The position numbers and the translations under genes were made by a program. A stretch of 40,715 nucleotides of DNA. It comes from Flavobacteriales bacterium (lineage in GTDB: Bacteria; Bacteroidota; Bacteroidia; NS11-12g; UBA955). The stretch's first letter is position 1; each line of letters opens with the position of its first letter. The stretch spans positions 1 to 40,715 of the forward strand of contig CANMCY010000020.1 of NCBI GenBank assembly GCA_947496375.1, in the 5' to 3' direction. The notes beneath the pieces were generated by a model. That model worked only from the letters and a program-made list of their open reading frames with translations. It was not told where the DNA came from and did not search any database. Below, piece by piece: positions 1-9,183 of the stretch.

Positions 1-235
1 TGTCTATCCCTAGTCCATGAAATGCAATAATTAGCGCGTTTGCTTGATTTAAATTTAATTTTGAAGCAACAACCAAACGGTAATTTCTAACTTCATTATC
101 TATAACGATTTGATTATTTTCAAATGTTCCGGCACTTCCTGTTAAAGGGGTATCAGATAGCTTCTTCTCCTTATTGCATGAAGATATACTTAATAGAAGT
201 ATAAGGGCTAAATAATGGAAATTCATTTTTAACAT
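1..235 (-). CDS. Lipoprotein alpha/beta hydrolase (esterase/PHB-depolymerase-like), 3' part outside window
   Basis: This is the N-terminal 78 residues of a minus-strand gene that runs off the left edge. It begins MLKMNFHYLALILL and has a lipobox ending ISSC, so it is probably a lipoprotein exported by Sec and lipidated at Cys20. After a short polar linker comes a beta-strand region (YRLVVASKLNL) followed by ALIIAFHGLGID. A hydrophobic strand ending in HGxG is the oxyanion-hole region of alpha/beta hydrolases of the feruloyl-esterase/PHB-depolymerase (LpqC) type. The catalytic Ser, Asp and His would lie outside the window, so the hydrolase call rests on this one motif. ATG at 235 is preferred because an exact TAnnTTTG box ends 4 nt upstream; a second in-frame ATG lies at 226. 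Confidence 0.6.
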   Translation of the reverse strand, partial: MLKMNFHYLALILLLSISSCNKEKKLSDTPLTGSAGTFENNQIVIDNEVRNYRLVVASKLNLNQANALIIAFHGLGID

Positions 236-239
236 AGGA

Positions 240-247
240 CAAAAATA
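240..247 (-). promoter_or_regulatory. Bacteroidota -7 promoter box 4 nt before start codon
   Basis: Read on the minus strand this is TATTTTTG, a perfect match to TAnnTTTG, followed by TCCT and then the ATG at 235. No TTTG is seen at the -33 position. If the box sits at about -12 to -5, transcription would start at the A of the ATG. The rest of the 236-447 gap shows no other clear element. Confidence 0.5.
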
Positions 248-447
248 ATACCATTATACTTCTAAGGTTTGGGTGAAGCTGCTTTGTTATACAATGTAAT
301 ATATAAATACAGTCGCTGAGCCATGACAATATGCTCCTTAGAGTATCTGTATAACCACAATCAATGCCCGGGATGACGGCTGGCAGGGTTGTAGGTTGAA
401 TTGTGTTGCATTTTTGAATAGTCAATTTATTTAAAATTAATTAAGCC

Positions 448-768
448 GTGGAAATTTCTAAAAGCTGTATAGAGGCCTGTTTGGCCTGCGTGGTTACCTG
501 TGAACGTTGCATCACAGATTGTATCGAATCCGGTCACAAAGAATGTATTTTGTTATGCCGCGACTGTGCCGACGTTTGCGCCTTGTGTGCGCGGTTCGAA
601 GCCAGAGGTTCCCGGTTTGGTAAAGCCCTGCATGCTTTATGTGCAGAGGTTTGCCATGCCTGTTCAACTGAATGTTCAAAGCACGCTGCTCATCAGGAAT
701 CCTGCCGGGAATGTGCCGAGGCCTGCAAAAAGTGTGCTGCCATTTGCAGGGAACTAGCCCAGGCATAA
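448..768 (+). CDS. Cysteine-rich four-helix-bundle copper-storage protein (Csp3/DUF326-like)
   Basis: The 106-residue protein contains 20 cysteines (positions 7, 11, 14, 18, 21, 25, 33, 37, 40, 44, 47, 65, 69, 72, 76, 86, 89, 93, 96, 100), mostly spaced CxxxC or CxxC along predicted helices. This pattern is the hallmark of the four-helix-bundle copper-binding family, in which Cys side chains line the bundle core and hold many Cu(I) ions. There is no signal peptide, so it resembles cytosolic Csp3 rather than exported Csp1. The start is the GTG at 448: an in-frame TAA lies directly upstream (442-444) and no ATG is available near the N terminus. It appears monocistronic, with no copper exporter or sensor beside it. 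Copper storage is inferred from the family; other soft metals are possible. Confidence 0.8.
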   Translation: MEISKSCIEACLACVVTCERCITDCIESGHKECILLCRDCADVCALCARFEARGSRFGKALHALCAEVCHACSTECSKHAAHQESCRECAEACKKCAAICRELAQA

Positions 769-807
769 GTATCTCCAAATACAAAATTCGTCAGCTCAGC
801 ACCGCTC

Positions 808-831
808 CCCGAAGTCTCCCGACTTCAGGCC
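808..831 (+). repeat. Short extragenic palindrome, copy 1
   Basis: The 18-mer CCCGAAGTCTCCCGACTT (808-825) followed by two variable bases and GGCC recurs exactly at 33810-33827. It can fold as GAAGTC-tccc-GACTTC. It lies 3' of the copper-storage gene and may act as a weak terminator, although no strong T-run follows the stem. Confidence 0.6.
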
Positions 832-841
832 TTATATTTTA

Positions 842-859
842 CCCCCCCCCCAAAAAAAA
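842..859. repeat. Homopolymer tract C10 then A8
   Basis: Ten C residues are directly followed by eight A residues in the spacer between the copper-storage gene and the methyltransferase. It lies about 33 nt upstream of the -33 element of the next promoter. Such tracts vary in length by slipped-strand mispairing and also attract sequencing error. Confidence 0.7.
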
Positions 860-891
860 TAAAATTTATACCTTGCCAAATTAATTTATAG

Positions 892-924
892 TTTGACATA
901 GCCCCTTTCATTGTAATACCTTTG
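892..924 (+). promoter_or_regulatory. Bacteroidota promoter (TTTG, 21 nt, TACCTTTG)
   Basis: TTTG at 892-895 and TACCTTTG at 917-924 match the -33/-7 consensus of the Bacteroidota housekeeping sigma factor, with a 21-nt spacer. The methyltransferase ATG at 934 is 9 nt after the box, so the leader would be only about 5 nt. Confidence 0.7.
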
Positions 925-933
925 CCTTTCATT

Positions 934-1671
934 ATGCTCAACTACCGCAGCACCTTGTACGCCAATTACCACACCACCCAAAGCGGAAGGGCTTCGCTTA
1001 CCGATGCACGTTCGCTGTTTGAGCGTGAAAAACGGCAGTTTGCACGCGAAATTTTGCCCTTGCTCAATGTGCCCAAAGATGCCGCTGTCTTTGATATGGG
1101 CTGCGGCTCGGGAAGTTTGCTGAAAGCATTGCAGGAAGCAGGATTTACCCATGCAGCGGGCATGGACATCAGCGCTGAACAGGTGCAGATGGCAGCCTAT
1201 ATGGGCGTGGCCAATGTGGTATTGGGAGATGCATTGCAGCATGTGAAAGATTCGGTGAATGCCTACGATGTGATTCTGGGCGCCGATATCATTGAGCATT
1301 TTACCAAAGACGAACTCACCGAATTGCTAAAGGGTATTCACTCGGCCCTGAAACCCGGTGGTATGGCTGTTTTTCGCACCCCCAACCTGGATGCGCCTAT
1401 TAGCACCGTGTTTGCCAATGGCGATTTTACCCACGAAAATTACCTTAATGCCAGTAGCGCCGCCCAGGTGATGATGGCCTGCGGATTTAACCATGTGGAA
1501 GTAAAACCTTCGGTGATGTTTATTGAAAATCCGCTGAAAGAGATGTTGCGAAAAGTAGTATGGACAGGGCTAAAACTGAAACTGAAGCTCACCCTGTTTG
1601 CCACGGCGCGCAGTAGCCGCGGAATCGTGCTTACCCCCAATATACTGATTTTTGCGCAGAAAAACAAATGA
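934..1671 (+). CDS. Class I SAM-dependent methyltransferase
   Basis: The protein of 245 residues carries the Rossmann-type methyltransferase core: motif I VFDMGCGSGSL (glycine-rich SAM loop, about residues 52-62), an acidic residue at the end of strand 2 (GMDIS), motif II/III around YDVILGADIIEHF, and a post-motif LKPGGMAVFRTPN. This is the UbiG/Methyltransf_11-like arrangement. The substrate cannot be told from sequence. An in-frame TTG at 922 lies inside the -7 promoter box, so ATG 934 is chosen as the start. The gene ends in an ATGA overlap with the short-chain dehydrogenase, which indicates translational coupling; the two may act on the same small molecule or lipid, but that is only a guess from context. 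Confidence 0.8.
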   Translation: MLNYRSTLYANYHTTQSGRASLTDARSLFEREKRQFAREILPLLNVPKDAAVFDMGCGSGSLLKALQEAGFTHAAGMDISAEQVQMAAYMGVANVVLGDALQHVKDSVNAYDVILGADIIEHFTKDELTELLKGIHSALKPGGMAVFRTPNLDAPISTVFANGDFTHENYLNASSAAQVMMACGFNHVEVKPSVMFIENPLKEMLRKVVWTGLKLKLKLTLFATARSSRGIVLTPNILIFAQKNK

Positions 1672-2420
1672 AAAAGACGGCATTGATTACAGGAGCATCC
1701 AGCGGCATAGGGCTTGCCTGTGCGGATTTGCTGGCTGCTGCCGGATATGATTTGATACTAACCGCCCGCAGGCAAGAGCGGCTTGAGGAAATAAAACTAG
1801 GCCTCTCTGCAGCGCATTCCGTTTCCGTGCAAACCCTGCAACTGGATGTGCGCGATAAAGTTCAGGTAAGAGAGGCCTTCGAAAAACTGGAGGCACCAGA
1901 TGTGCTCATTAACAATGCCGGACTGGCCCTGGGACTTTCGCATTTCTACGCCGGGGATACCAATCAGTGGGATACCATGATTGATACCAATGTGAAGGGC
2001 TTGCTGTATGTGAGCCGCGCCATGGCGGAAAAAATGATTGCACGTGGCTCAGGGCATATTGTGAACATTGGTTCTATTGCAGGTAAAGAAGTGTATGAAA
2101 ACGGCAATGTGTACTGTGCCTCCAAACATGCGGTAGATGCGCTTACCCGAGGCATGCGCATAGAACTGGCCGGCAAGGGCGTGAAGGTAACCGGAATACA
2201 TCCCGGTGCGGTGGAAACCGAATTCAGCATTGTGCGTTTTGGCGGTGATGTAGAACGGGCCAAAAAAGTATACGATGGTTTTGAAAATCTGGTGGCTGCA
2301 GACATCGCCGATGCGGTGGTATGGGCCGTTACCCGTCCCGAACATGTAAACATCAACGACATTGTAATCATGCCCAAGGCACAACCCGCTGCGGGTGTCA
2401 TTCACCGTAAAACCACCTGA
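1668..2420 (+). CDS. Short-chain dehydrogenase/reductase (YdfG-like, NADP-dependent)
   Basis: A 250-residue classical SDR. The cofactor motif TGASSGIG is at residues 8-15, with Arg34-Arg35 after strand 2 favouring NADP(H). NNAG is at 82-85, Asn108, Ser136, Tyr149 and Lys153 form the catalytic tetrad (the YCASK motif), and HPGAVETEF near 178-186 follows the catalytic strand. The closest well-known type is the E. coli YdfG NADP-dependent 3-hydroxy-acid/serine dehydrogenase, judged from the NIGSIAG and PGxVxTEF context; the actual substrate is unknown. It overlaps the upstream methyltransferase by 4 nt and the downstream SUI1 gene by 1 nt, so the three genes form one tightly coupled unit. Confidence 0.88.
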   Translation: MKKTALITGASSGIGLACADLLAAAGYDLILTARRQERLEEIKLGLSAAHSVSVQTLQLDVRDKVQVREAFEKLEAPDVLINNAGLALGLSHFYAGDTNQWDTMIDTNVKGLLYVSRAMAEKMIARGSGHIVNIGSIAGKEVYENGNVYCASKHAVDALTRGMRIELAGKGVKVTGIHPGAVETEFSIVRFGGDVERAKKVYDGFENLVAADIADAVVWAVTRPEHVNINDIVIMPKAQPAAGVIHRKTT

Positions 2421-2746
2421 TGAGCAACAAAAACAAGCATAAAGACGGCATTGTCTACAGCACAGATCCCAATTATCGCTACCAAAGCGAGGATGAAGAA
2501 CGCGATACCCTGCCGCCTGCTCAGCAATGCCTGTATTTGCGCCGTGAGGTGCGCAACGGCAAACCCACCATTGTTATCAAGGAATTTGTGGGGAAAACAG
2601 AAGACCTGAAAGCGCTTGAAAAACAGCTCAAAAACCATTGTGGTGTGGGCGGAAGCAGCAAAGACGGCGATATCCTGATTCAGGGTGAGCTGCGCGATAA
2701 AATCAAGGCATTCCTGGAGAAGCAGGGCTACAAAACCAAAGGTTAA
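2420..2746 (+). CDS. yciH: YciH/SUI1 (eIF1-like) translation factor family protein
   Basis: The 108-residue product has the C-terminal SUI1 fold: a strand-rich TIVIKEFVGK, a helix with LKALEKQLKNHCGVGGSS, then KDGDILIQGELRDKIKAFL. The GxGGSxKDGxIxIQGDxR signature is characteristic of bacterial YciH and archaeal/eukaryal initiation factor 1. E. coli YciH is also 108 residues and influences start-site fidelity on atypical mRNAs. The N-terminal 25 residues are charged and probably flexible. The start ATG overlaps the stop of the upstream dehydrogenase (TGATG). It converges with ruvB with a single base between the two stop codons, leaving no room for a normal terminator. Confidence 0.88.
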   Translation: MSNKNKHKDGIVYSTDPNYRYQSEDEERDTLPPAQQCLYLRREVRNGKPTIVIKEFVGKTEDLKALEKQLKNHCGVGGSSKDGDILIQGELRDKIKAFLEKQGYKTKG

Positions 2747-2747
2747 C

Positions 2748-3773
2748 TTAGAACAGGGAAGGGTTATTGCCCTTGTGCTGTATACGTCCCAGGTGCTGAT
2801 AGGCCAGGTGTGTGGCTTCACGACCGCGTGCGGTGCGCATGATATATCCCTCCTGAATTAAAAAGGGTTCATATACTTCCTCAATGGTGCCGGCATCTTC
2901 GCCAACAGCAGTAGCAATGGTATTCAGGCCTACAGGACCTCCCTTAAATTTATCGATGATGGTGGCCAGAATGCGGTTGTCCATTTCATCCAGCCCATGG
3001 GCATCAACGTTTAAGGCATTCAGGGCAATTTTGGCAATTTCCAGCGTGATGGTTCCATTGCCTTTAATTTGGGCAAAATCTCGGGTTCTACGCAGTAATG
3101 CGTTGGCAATGCGGGGGGTTCCGCGGCTGCGGCGCGCAATTTCATAGGAGGCCTGATCTTCTATAGGCATGTTCAGGATGGCTGAACTTCTTTTGACAAT
3201 CCCGCTCAACACCTCAGCATTGTAATATTCCAGTCGAAAATTGATGCCAAAACGAGCACGTAGGGGGGCTGTAAGCAGGCCGCTTCTTGTGGTGGCACCT
3301 ACCAGGGTAAACGGACTCAAATTGATTTGAACACTGCGCGCATTGGGGCCCGTATCAATCATAATGTCGATACGGTAATCTTCCATGGCACTATAGAGAT
3401 ATTCTTCAACCACCGGGCTTAAGCGGTGTATTTCGTCAATGAACAACACATCGCCTTCCTCAAGGCCGGTAAGCAGACCTGCCAGGTCTCCGGGTTTTTC
3501 AAGCACCGGTCCGCTGGTAATTTTCATGCTGCTGCCCAGTTCGTTGGCTACAATATGGCTGAGGGTGGTTTTTCCCAAACCGGGAGGGCCGTGCAACAAT
3601 ACATGGTCCAGCGCATCGCCGCGCATGCGGGCTGCCTGCACAAACACCTGTAAGTTCTCCAGAATTTGGGGCTGACCGGAAAAATCCTCAAAAGACTGGG
3701 GCCGCAAAACTTTTTCAATTTCGCGCTCCGCCCTGTTAAGATGGTCTTTTTCCGGATCCAGGTTGGGGTTCAT
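2748..3773 (-). CDS. ruvB: Holliday junction branch migration ATPase RuvB
   Basis: RuvB is the hexameric AAA+ motor that, with RuvA, drives Holliday-junction branch migration in recombination and repair. The 341-residue protein is close to the usual 335-345. Walker [10 protein letters not shown] is at residues 62-70, Walker B with DEIH at 113-116, sensor 1 GATTR at 159-163, and the sensor-2 region GTPR at 218-221. The C-terminal winged helix ([16 protein letters not shown]) and the arm [13 protein letters not shown] follow. ATG at 3773 gives the standard N terminus. The gene heads or lies within a minus-strand run with dapA upstream; the gap of 25 nt has only a poor promoter match. Neither ruvA nor ruvC is in the window. 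Confidence 0.98.
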   Translation of the reverse strand: MNPNLDPEKDHLNRAEREIEKVLRPQSFEDFSGQPQILENLQVFVQAARMRGDALDHVLLHGPPGLGKTTLSHIVANELGSSMKITSGPVLEKPGDLAGLLTGLEEGDVLFIDEIHRLSPVVEEYLYSAMEDYRIDIMIDTGPNARSVQINLSPFTLVGATTRSGLLTAPLRARFGINFRLEYYNAEVLSGIVKRSSAILNMPIEDQASYEIARRSRGTPRIANALLRRTRDFAQIKGNGTITLEIAKIALNALNVDAHGLDEMDNRILATIIDKFKGGPVGLNTIATAVGEDAGTIEEVYEPFLIQEGYIMRTARGREATHLAYQHLGRIQHKGNNPSLF

Positions 3774-3798
3774 CGGTTTACTGCAATATACGAAAAAA

Positions 3799-4668
3799 TC
3801 ACCGGATTACCAAATTTCTAAGGCGTTTTTCAACGGATTCACTCACAGGCCATAGTGGTTGACGAACCACGTTTTCGCAAAGCCCCATTTCATTCAGCAT
3901 CACCTTAATACCGCCAGGACTGCCATCGGCAAATATGGCGAGAGCCCCTTCCAGAACGGTGTTGTGAAGTGTTCTGGCTTCATCCCAGTTTTTATTAAGG
4001 GTAGCTTTTACCATCCCGCTAAATTGTTTTGGGTATGCATGGTTAATAACCGAAATAACCCCCGATGCGCCACAGGCCAGCATGGGGAAGGTGAGGGCGT
4101 CATCCCCGCTGATAACGAGGAAATGGTCGGGTTTGCGCGTCATTAGTTGCATTACCTGTTCCATATTGCCACTGGCTTCTTTAGTAGCGACCATGTTCGG
4201 CAATTCGGCAATCCTGCATTGGGTTTCCCAGGTCATATTGCTGCCGGTGCGGCCGGGTACATTATAAATAATTACCGGCAAAGGCGCTATTGTAGAAATG
4301 GCTTTGTAATGGTGATAAATGCCTTCCTGATTGGGTTTGTTGTAGTAGGGAGATACACTTAAAATGACGCTGAATCCTTGAAGATCCGCATGTTGCATTT
4401 TATCGCATACCGCAGCCGTATTGTTGCCACCTATACCCAGTACCAGGGGCAAACGGCCATTGTTGGCTTCCCGAATGGTATCGATAACGGTTTGTTTTTC
4501 AGACTCGGATAATGTGGCGCTTTCCCCGGTGGTACCCAGCACAACAAAATAATCGGTGCCATGTGCAATCTGATGCTCTACAATGGTTGCAAGGGCTTCA
4601 GTATCTACGCTATAATCTTTTTTGAACGGAGTTATCAGCGCGGTTCCGGTTCCTATAATTTCTTTCAT
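3799..4668 (-). CDS. dapA: 4-hydroxy-tetrahydrodipicolinate synthase DapA
   Basis: DapA condenses pyruvate with aspartate semialdehyde, the first committed step to diaminopimelate and lysine. The 289-residue TIM barrel shows all key residues at near-E. coli numbering: GTTGE at 45-49 (Thr46, Thr47), Tyr135 in IIYNVPGRT, Arg140 for the carboxylate, and the Schiff-base Lys163 in ATKEASGN. The [20 protein letters not shown] segment forms the end of the barrel. It lies 10 nt downstream of the small conserved protein at 4679-5218 and 25 nt upstream of ruvB, so these three genes are probably one transcript. Nothing unusual in the sequence. Confidence 0.97.
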   Translation of the reverse strand: MKEIIGTGTALITPFKKDYSVDTEALATIVEHQIAHGTDYFVVLGTTGESATLSESEKQTVIDTIREANNGRLPLVLGIGGNNTAAVCDKMQHADLQGFSVILSVSPYYNKPNQEGIYHHYKAISTIAPLPVIIYNVPGRTGSNMTWETQCRIAELPNMVATKEASGNMEQVMQLMTRKPDHFLVISGDDALTFPMLACGASGVISVINHAYPKQFSGMVKATLNKNWDEARTLHNTVLEGALAIFADGSPGGIKVMLNEMGLCENVVRQPLWPVSESVEKRLRNLVIR

Positions 4669-4678
4669 GGGTATACGA

Positions 4679-5218
4679 TTAACCTATTTTGTGCAGGTAA
4701 TGTTTCAAATCGTTGATGTACGCTTCAATGCTGTCTGAAGCAGGGTTGCCCAGCAAAATGTCGTAAAAAGGCAGGGATTTTTCACGGTGAAAACCGATAC
4801 GACAGGTGGAGTTGGTGAGTCCGGCAATGCTTTTTAATGCCAGCCGCCCCTCCATGTTTAGGTTAATGAAATAGTCAAATCGCTTGGCCAATAGCTTTTT
4901 TACCGATGTGGTTTTAGGTAAACCAAATGTATTGAAATCAGTTTTCATTAAGTGCACATGGCTGTCCATTTCAAATAATCGTCCCTTTTCACGTTTATTG
5001 GCATGATGATAAACCACGGTTTCAATGTTTTTACCCTCTTTTTTGAGGAAATCCAGAAAAGCATTGATGTGGCGCGCATCTGTTTCCCATTGGGAGTCAT
5101 CCCAGCATACCATAATGTCTGAGGCCTTTTCAAACGAACTGATCAGTCGGATACGTTCCTTTTCTTTGCTGCGTTTGTTCAGCAATCGCACTCCAATGGT
5201 GGTTTTTACGCCCGACAT
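4679..5218 (-). CDS. Conserved Bacteroidota protein of about 180 aa (DUF6913-like)
   Basis: A 179-residue cytoplasmic protein with no signal peptide or membrane segment. An N-terminal basic stretch is followed by alternating strands and helices (DIMVCWDDSQWE, ETVVYHH, HVHLMKTDFNTFGLP, FDYFINLNM, CRIGFH), which suggests a Rossmann-like alpha/beta fold. I believe it belongs to the small Bacteroidota family labelled DUF6913, often found next to dapA and ligA, but this assignment is from memory. No catalytic motif is evident. A good promoter lies just upstream (box at 5228-5235, 9 nt from the ATG), so it is probably the first gene of the unit with dapA and ruvB. Function unknown. Confidence 0.7.
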   Translation of the reverse strand: MSGVKTTIGVRLLNKRSKEKERIRLISSFEKASDIMVCWDDSQWETDARHINAFLDFLKKEGKNIETVVYHHANKREKGRLFEMDSHVHLMKTDFNTFGLPKTTSVKKLLAKRFDYFINLNMEGRLALKSIAGLTNSTCRIGFHREKSLPFYDILLGNPASDSIEAYINDLKHYLHKIG

Positions 5219-5227
5219 AAGTTAACG

Positions 5228-5256
5228 CAAATCTAACAAAAAGGAAAACCAAACAA
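5228..5256 (-). promoter_or_regulatory. Bacteroidota promoter for the DUF6913-like/dapA/ruvB unit
   Basis: On the minus strand TTG (5256-5254), an 18-nt spacer and TAGATTTG (5235-5228) match the -33/-7 pattern. The start codon at 5218 is 9 nt downstream, which would leave a leader of about 5 nt. Confidence 0.6.
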
Positions 5257-5273
5257 TAGACGCTTTATCCCCA

Positions 5274-7343
<2,070 letters not shown>

Positions 7344-7344
7344 T

Positions 7345-7352
7345 CAAAAATA
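7345..7352 (-). promoter_or_regulatory. -7 promoter box for ligA
   Basis: Minus-strand TATTTTTG matches TAnnTTTG exactly and ends 7 nt before the ligA ATG. No TTTG is visible at -33, so strength is uncertain. Confidence 0.45.
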
Positions 7353-7407
7353 CGCACGAAAAGCCCGAATTTATGCACTCGCTGGCGGTAATGTGGATTA
7401 TTTTACC

Positions 7408-7415
7408 CAAGTTTG
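7408..7415 (+). promoter_or_regulatory. Imperfect -7 box for the SlyD-like gene
   Basis: CAAGTTTG differs from TAnnTTTG only at the first base and is followed by TAGC and the ATG at 7420, the same 4-nt spacing seen at other genes in this window. No -33 element is obvious. Confidence 0.3.
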
Positions 7416-7419
7416 TAGC

Positions 7420-7917
7420 ATGAAAATCTCCACTGATTCCGTAGTGAGTATTACCTACACCCTTACCCTTGACAACGGTGCTATTGCCGATGAGGCCGAT
7501 GCCCAGCAACCTTTCGTTTTTATTCATGGTATTGGACAGACACTTCCTGCATTTGACGATGCGCTGAATGGTTTGTCTGCCGGCGATGCATTCCAGTTTT
7601 CCCTCACTGCAGACCAGGCCTATGGAAACCCCAATGCTGAGTGGCTGATTAGCATTCCCCGCTCTGTTTTTTCCGGCGAAGATGTACCGGCCGATATTTT
7701 ACAGCTGGGAGCCATACTGCCCATGCAGGATCAAAATGGCAATCCTATGGACGGTAAAGTCGTTGAGATTTCAGATGAAACAGTGAAGATGGATTTCAAC
7801 CATCCATTGGCCGGTGAGGCATTGCATTTCAAAGGAGCGGTGGTTTCAGTACGCGAGGCCAGTGCTGAAGAATTGGATCACGGCCATGTGCATGGACCCG
7901 GCGGTCATCACCACTGA
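7420..7917 (+). CDS. SlyD-like FKBP-type peptidyl-prolyl cis-trans isomerase
   Basis: A 165-residue cytoplasmic FKBP with SlyD architecture. The isomerase half opens ITYTLTLDNG and continues with FIHGIGQTLPAFDDALNGLSAGD, the split FKBP core. An insert-in-flap chaperone region (about residues 70-128) follows, and DFNHPLAGEALHF (125-137) returns to the FKBP fold. The C terminus is histidine-rich (DHGHVHGPGGHHH), like the nickel-binding tail of SlyD. It probably helps fold proteins and may bind Ni or Zn. The open frame extends 48 codons upstream into the ligA start, but the family N terminus and the promoter-like box fix ATG 7420. It stands alone between ligA and the convergent ATPase gene. Confidence 0.9.
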   Translation: MKISTDSVVSITYTLTLDNGAIADEADAQQPFVFIHGIGQTLPAFDDALNGLSAGDAFQFSLTADQAYGNPNAEWLISIPRSVFSGEDVPADILQLGAILPMQDQNGNPMDGKVVEISDETVKMDFNHPLAGEALHFKGAVVSVREASAEELDHGHVHGPGGHHH

Positions 7918-7957
7918 TAAAAGCAGTTGTAGCGATATGCTTGCCATCCTTCAATTT

Positions 7958-9109
7958 TCACATGGGGTGTGGAGGATGAATCCGGAAATACACAGTTTTT
8001 AGCCAGTAAGCATACATGGGATCCAGCAGGAACAATCCTTTTCCCATGTCATCAATGATTTCTTTATCCATCAAGGCCTTTCTGATTCGGATTACATTGG
8101 CCGAAGTGCCCAAACGATATTGGTCTATTGTCTTTTTTGAAGATAATTGTTGTTGGTTTTCAATCACTGCTTTTAAGAAGTTAACGTGTGTGGTGGTCAG
8201 ATCATCGGTTATCATCTGAAACAACAGGCTCAGCTGTTGGCTAATAGATTCGTGTGCCGACAATATGTTTTGGAGGTTGCAGGTGCCTTTGGTGCGCAAC
8301 CAGGTTTGCTGGGCGAGTTGCTGGGTGTAGTAGGGGTGACATTCGCATAGTTCGGCAATCTTACCCGCCAGTTCAGGAGATATTTTCTTTTGCGTATCGG
8401 CAAATTGCTTGACGATGAACTTTTTCCAGTCCTGTATTTTGATCTTTTCCAGAAACATCAGGTCTCCAAATTTGTAAAACGGCATGGAGGGTTTGGTGAA
8501 TACATCCATCATCATGTGTCGTTTGCTACCATACAGGCAATAGGTAACGTGCTTGTGCCGCTGCCAGGCAGCACGGAGTTTTTTTTGAAAATCCACCGCA
8601 TGCTCAAAATTGCCAATGTTCTGGAATTCATCAATGCAGATGATGATTTTGATGTTTTTTCGGGCGGCAATTTTTTCAGCCAAGTTTAAAATGTCGGTGG
8701 GGTCTTTCCGTATTTCTTCCCAGTCAAGACTTAACGATATTTCCTGATTTGCCTCATTTGCCAGGTTTATTTTAGGGATGAATTTGCCGATGTATTCCTT
8801 TGTGTTTTCTACAAATTCAGATATTTTGCCCGATGTTGCAGATATCACAGACTGGGATAGCTGTTCGTAAAATTCCTCCTGACTTCGGGTGTTGAACATG
8901 TCGAATGAGCATGTGCGGATTTTTCGTGATTCAATTTTTTCGGTGGCCTTCAGCACCAGCGAAGATTTGCCCCAGCGCCGGGGAGATATGAGGATGGTGT
9001 TGATGCCTGACTGAAAATTCTGCAGCAAGTAGTTGAGTTCTTCTGTGCGGTTGGTGAACGCTGCTTCTGTTGCCAGTTTCCCAAATACAAATGGTGCTCT
9101 TTTTTCCAT
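7958..9109 (-). CDS. STAND/AAA-type ATPase (archaeal-ATPase-like, PF01637 type)
   Basis: A 383-residue soluble ATPase. The N terminus PFVFGKLATEAAFTNRTEEL is the usual lead-in of this family. The P-loop is SPRRWGKSS (42-50), which lacks the first canonical glycine but is the normal variant in this group. Walker B is IIICIDEFQNI with Asp160-Glu161, and a sensor-like CLYGSKRHMM follows. The C-terminal 100 residues (from about 285) look like a winged-helix domain, ending near GLFLLDPMYAYWLK. Such proteins are numerous paralogues in Bacteroidota and archaea, and their role is generally unknown; no effector domain is fused here. It lies downstream of dnaE2 in the same direction, but 74 nt away with its own repeat-rich promoter, so co-function is not implied. 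Confidence 0.82.
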   Translation of the reverse strand: MEKRAPFVFGKLATEAAFTNRTEELNYLLQNFQSGINTILISPRRWGKSSLVLKATEKIESRKIRTCSFDMFNTRSQEEFYEQLSQSVISATSGKISEFVENTKEYIGKFIPKINLANEANQEISLSLDWEEIRKDPTDILNLAEKIAARKNIKIIICIDEFQNIGNFEHAVDFQKKLRAAWQRHKHVTYCLYGSKRHMMMDVFTKPSMPFYKFGDLMFLEKIKIQDWKKFIVKQFADTQKKISPELAGKIAELCECHPYYTQQLAQQTWLRTKGTCNLQNILSAHESISQQLSLLFQMITDDLTTTHVNFLKAVIENQQQLSSKKTIDQYRLGTSANVIRIRKALMDKEIIDDMGKGLFLLDPMYAYWLKTVYFRIHPPHPM

Positions 9110-9113
9110 ATCA

Positions 9114-9144
9114 CAAATTTACTTACAAAAAAGTAACTTACAAA
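9114..9144 (-). promoter_or_regulatory. Consensus promoter built from tandem repeats, 4 nt before ATPase start
   Basis: On the minus strand TTTG (9144-9141), a 19-nt spacer and TAAATTTG (9121-9114) match both promoter elements exactly. The -33 element lies inside the second 15-bp tandem repeat. The box ends 4 nt before ATG 9109, so the transcript may be leaderless. Confidence 0.7.
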
Positions 9145-9180
9145 AATATAACTTACAAAAATGTAACTTATAAAAAAGTT
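9121..9180. repeat. Four tandem 15-bp repeats
   Basis: Copies at 9121-9135, 9136-9150, 9151-9165 and 9166-9180 share the pattern ACTTAYAAAAADKTA (last copy ends GTT). All are exactly 15 bp. Three of the four contain CAAAA, which is TTTTG on the minus strand, so each offers a potential -33 element for the ATPase promoter. They occupy most of the 74-nt gap between dnaE2 and the ATPase gene. Confidence 0.9.
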
Positions 9181-9183
9181 ATA

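Noticed and set aside
171-425. Minus-strand open frame of 84 codons in the left intergenic region
   Set aside because: It overlaps the real lipoprotein start in another frame, has no recognisable domain or signal, and no promoter or leader fits it.
9121-9180. Tandem repeats as a small CRISPR array
   Set aside because: The 15-bp units are directly adjacent with no spacers, and no cas gene is present.
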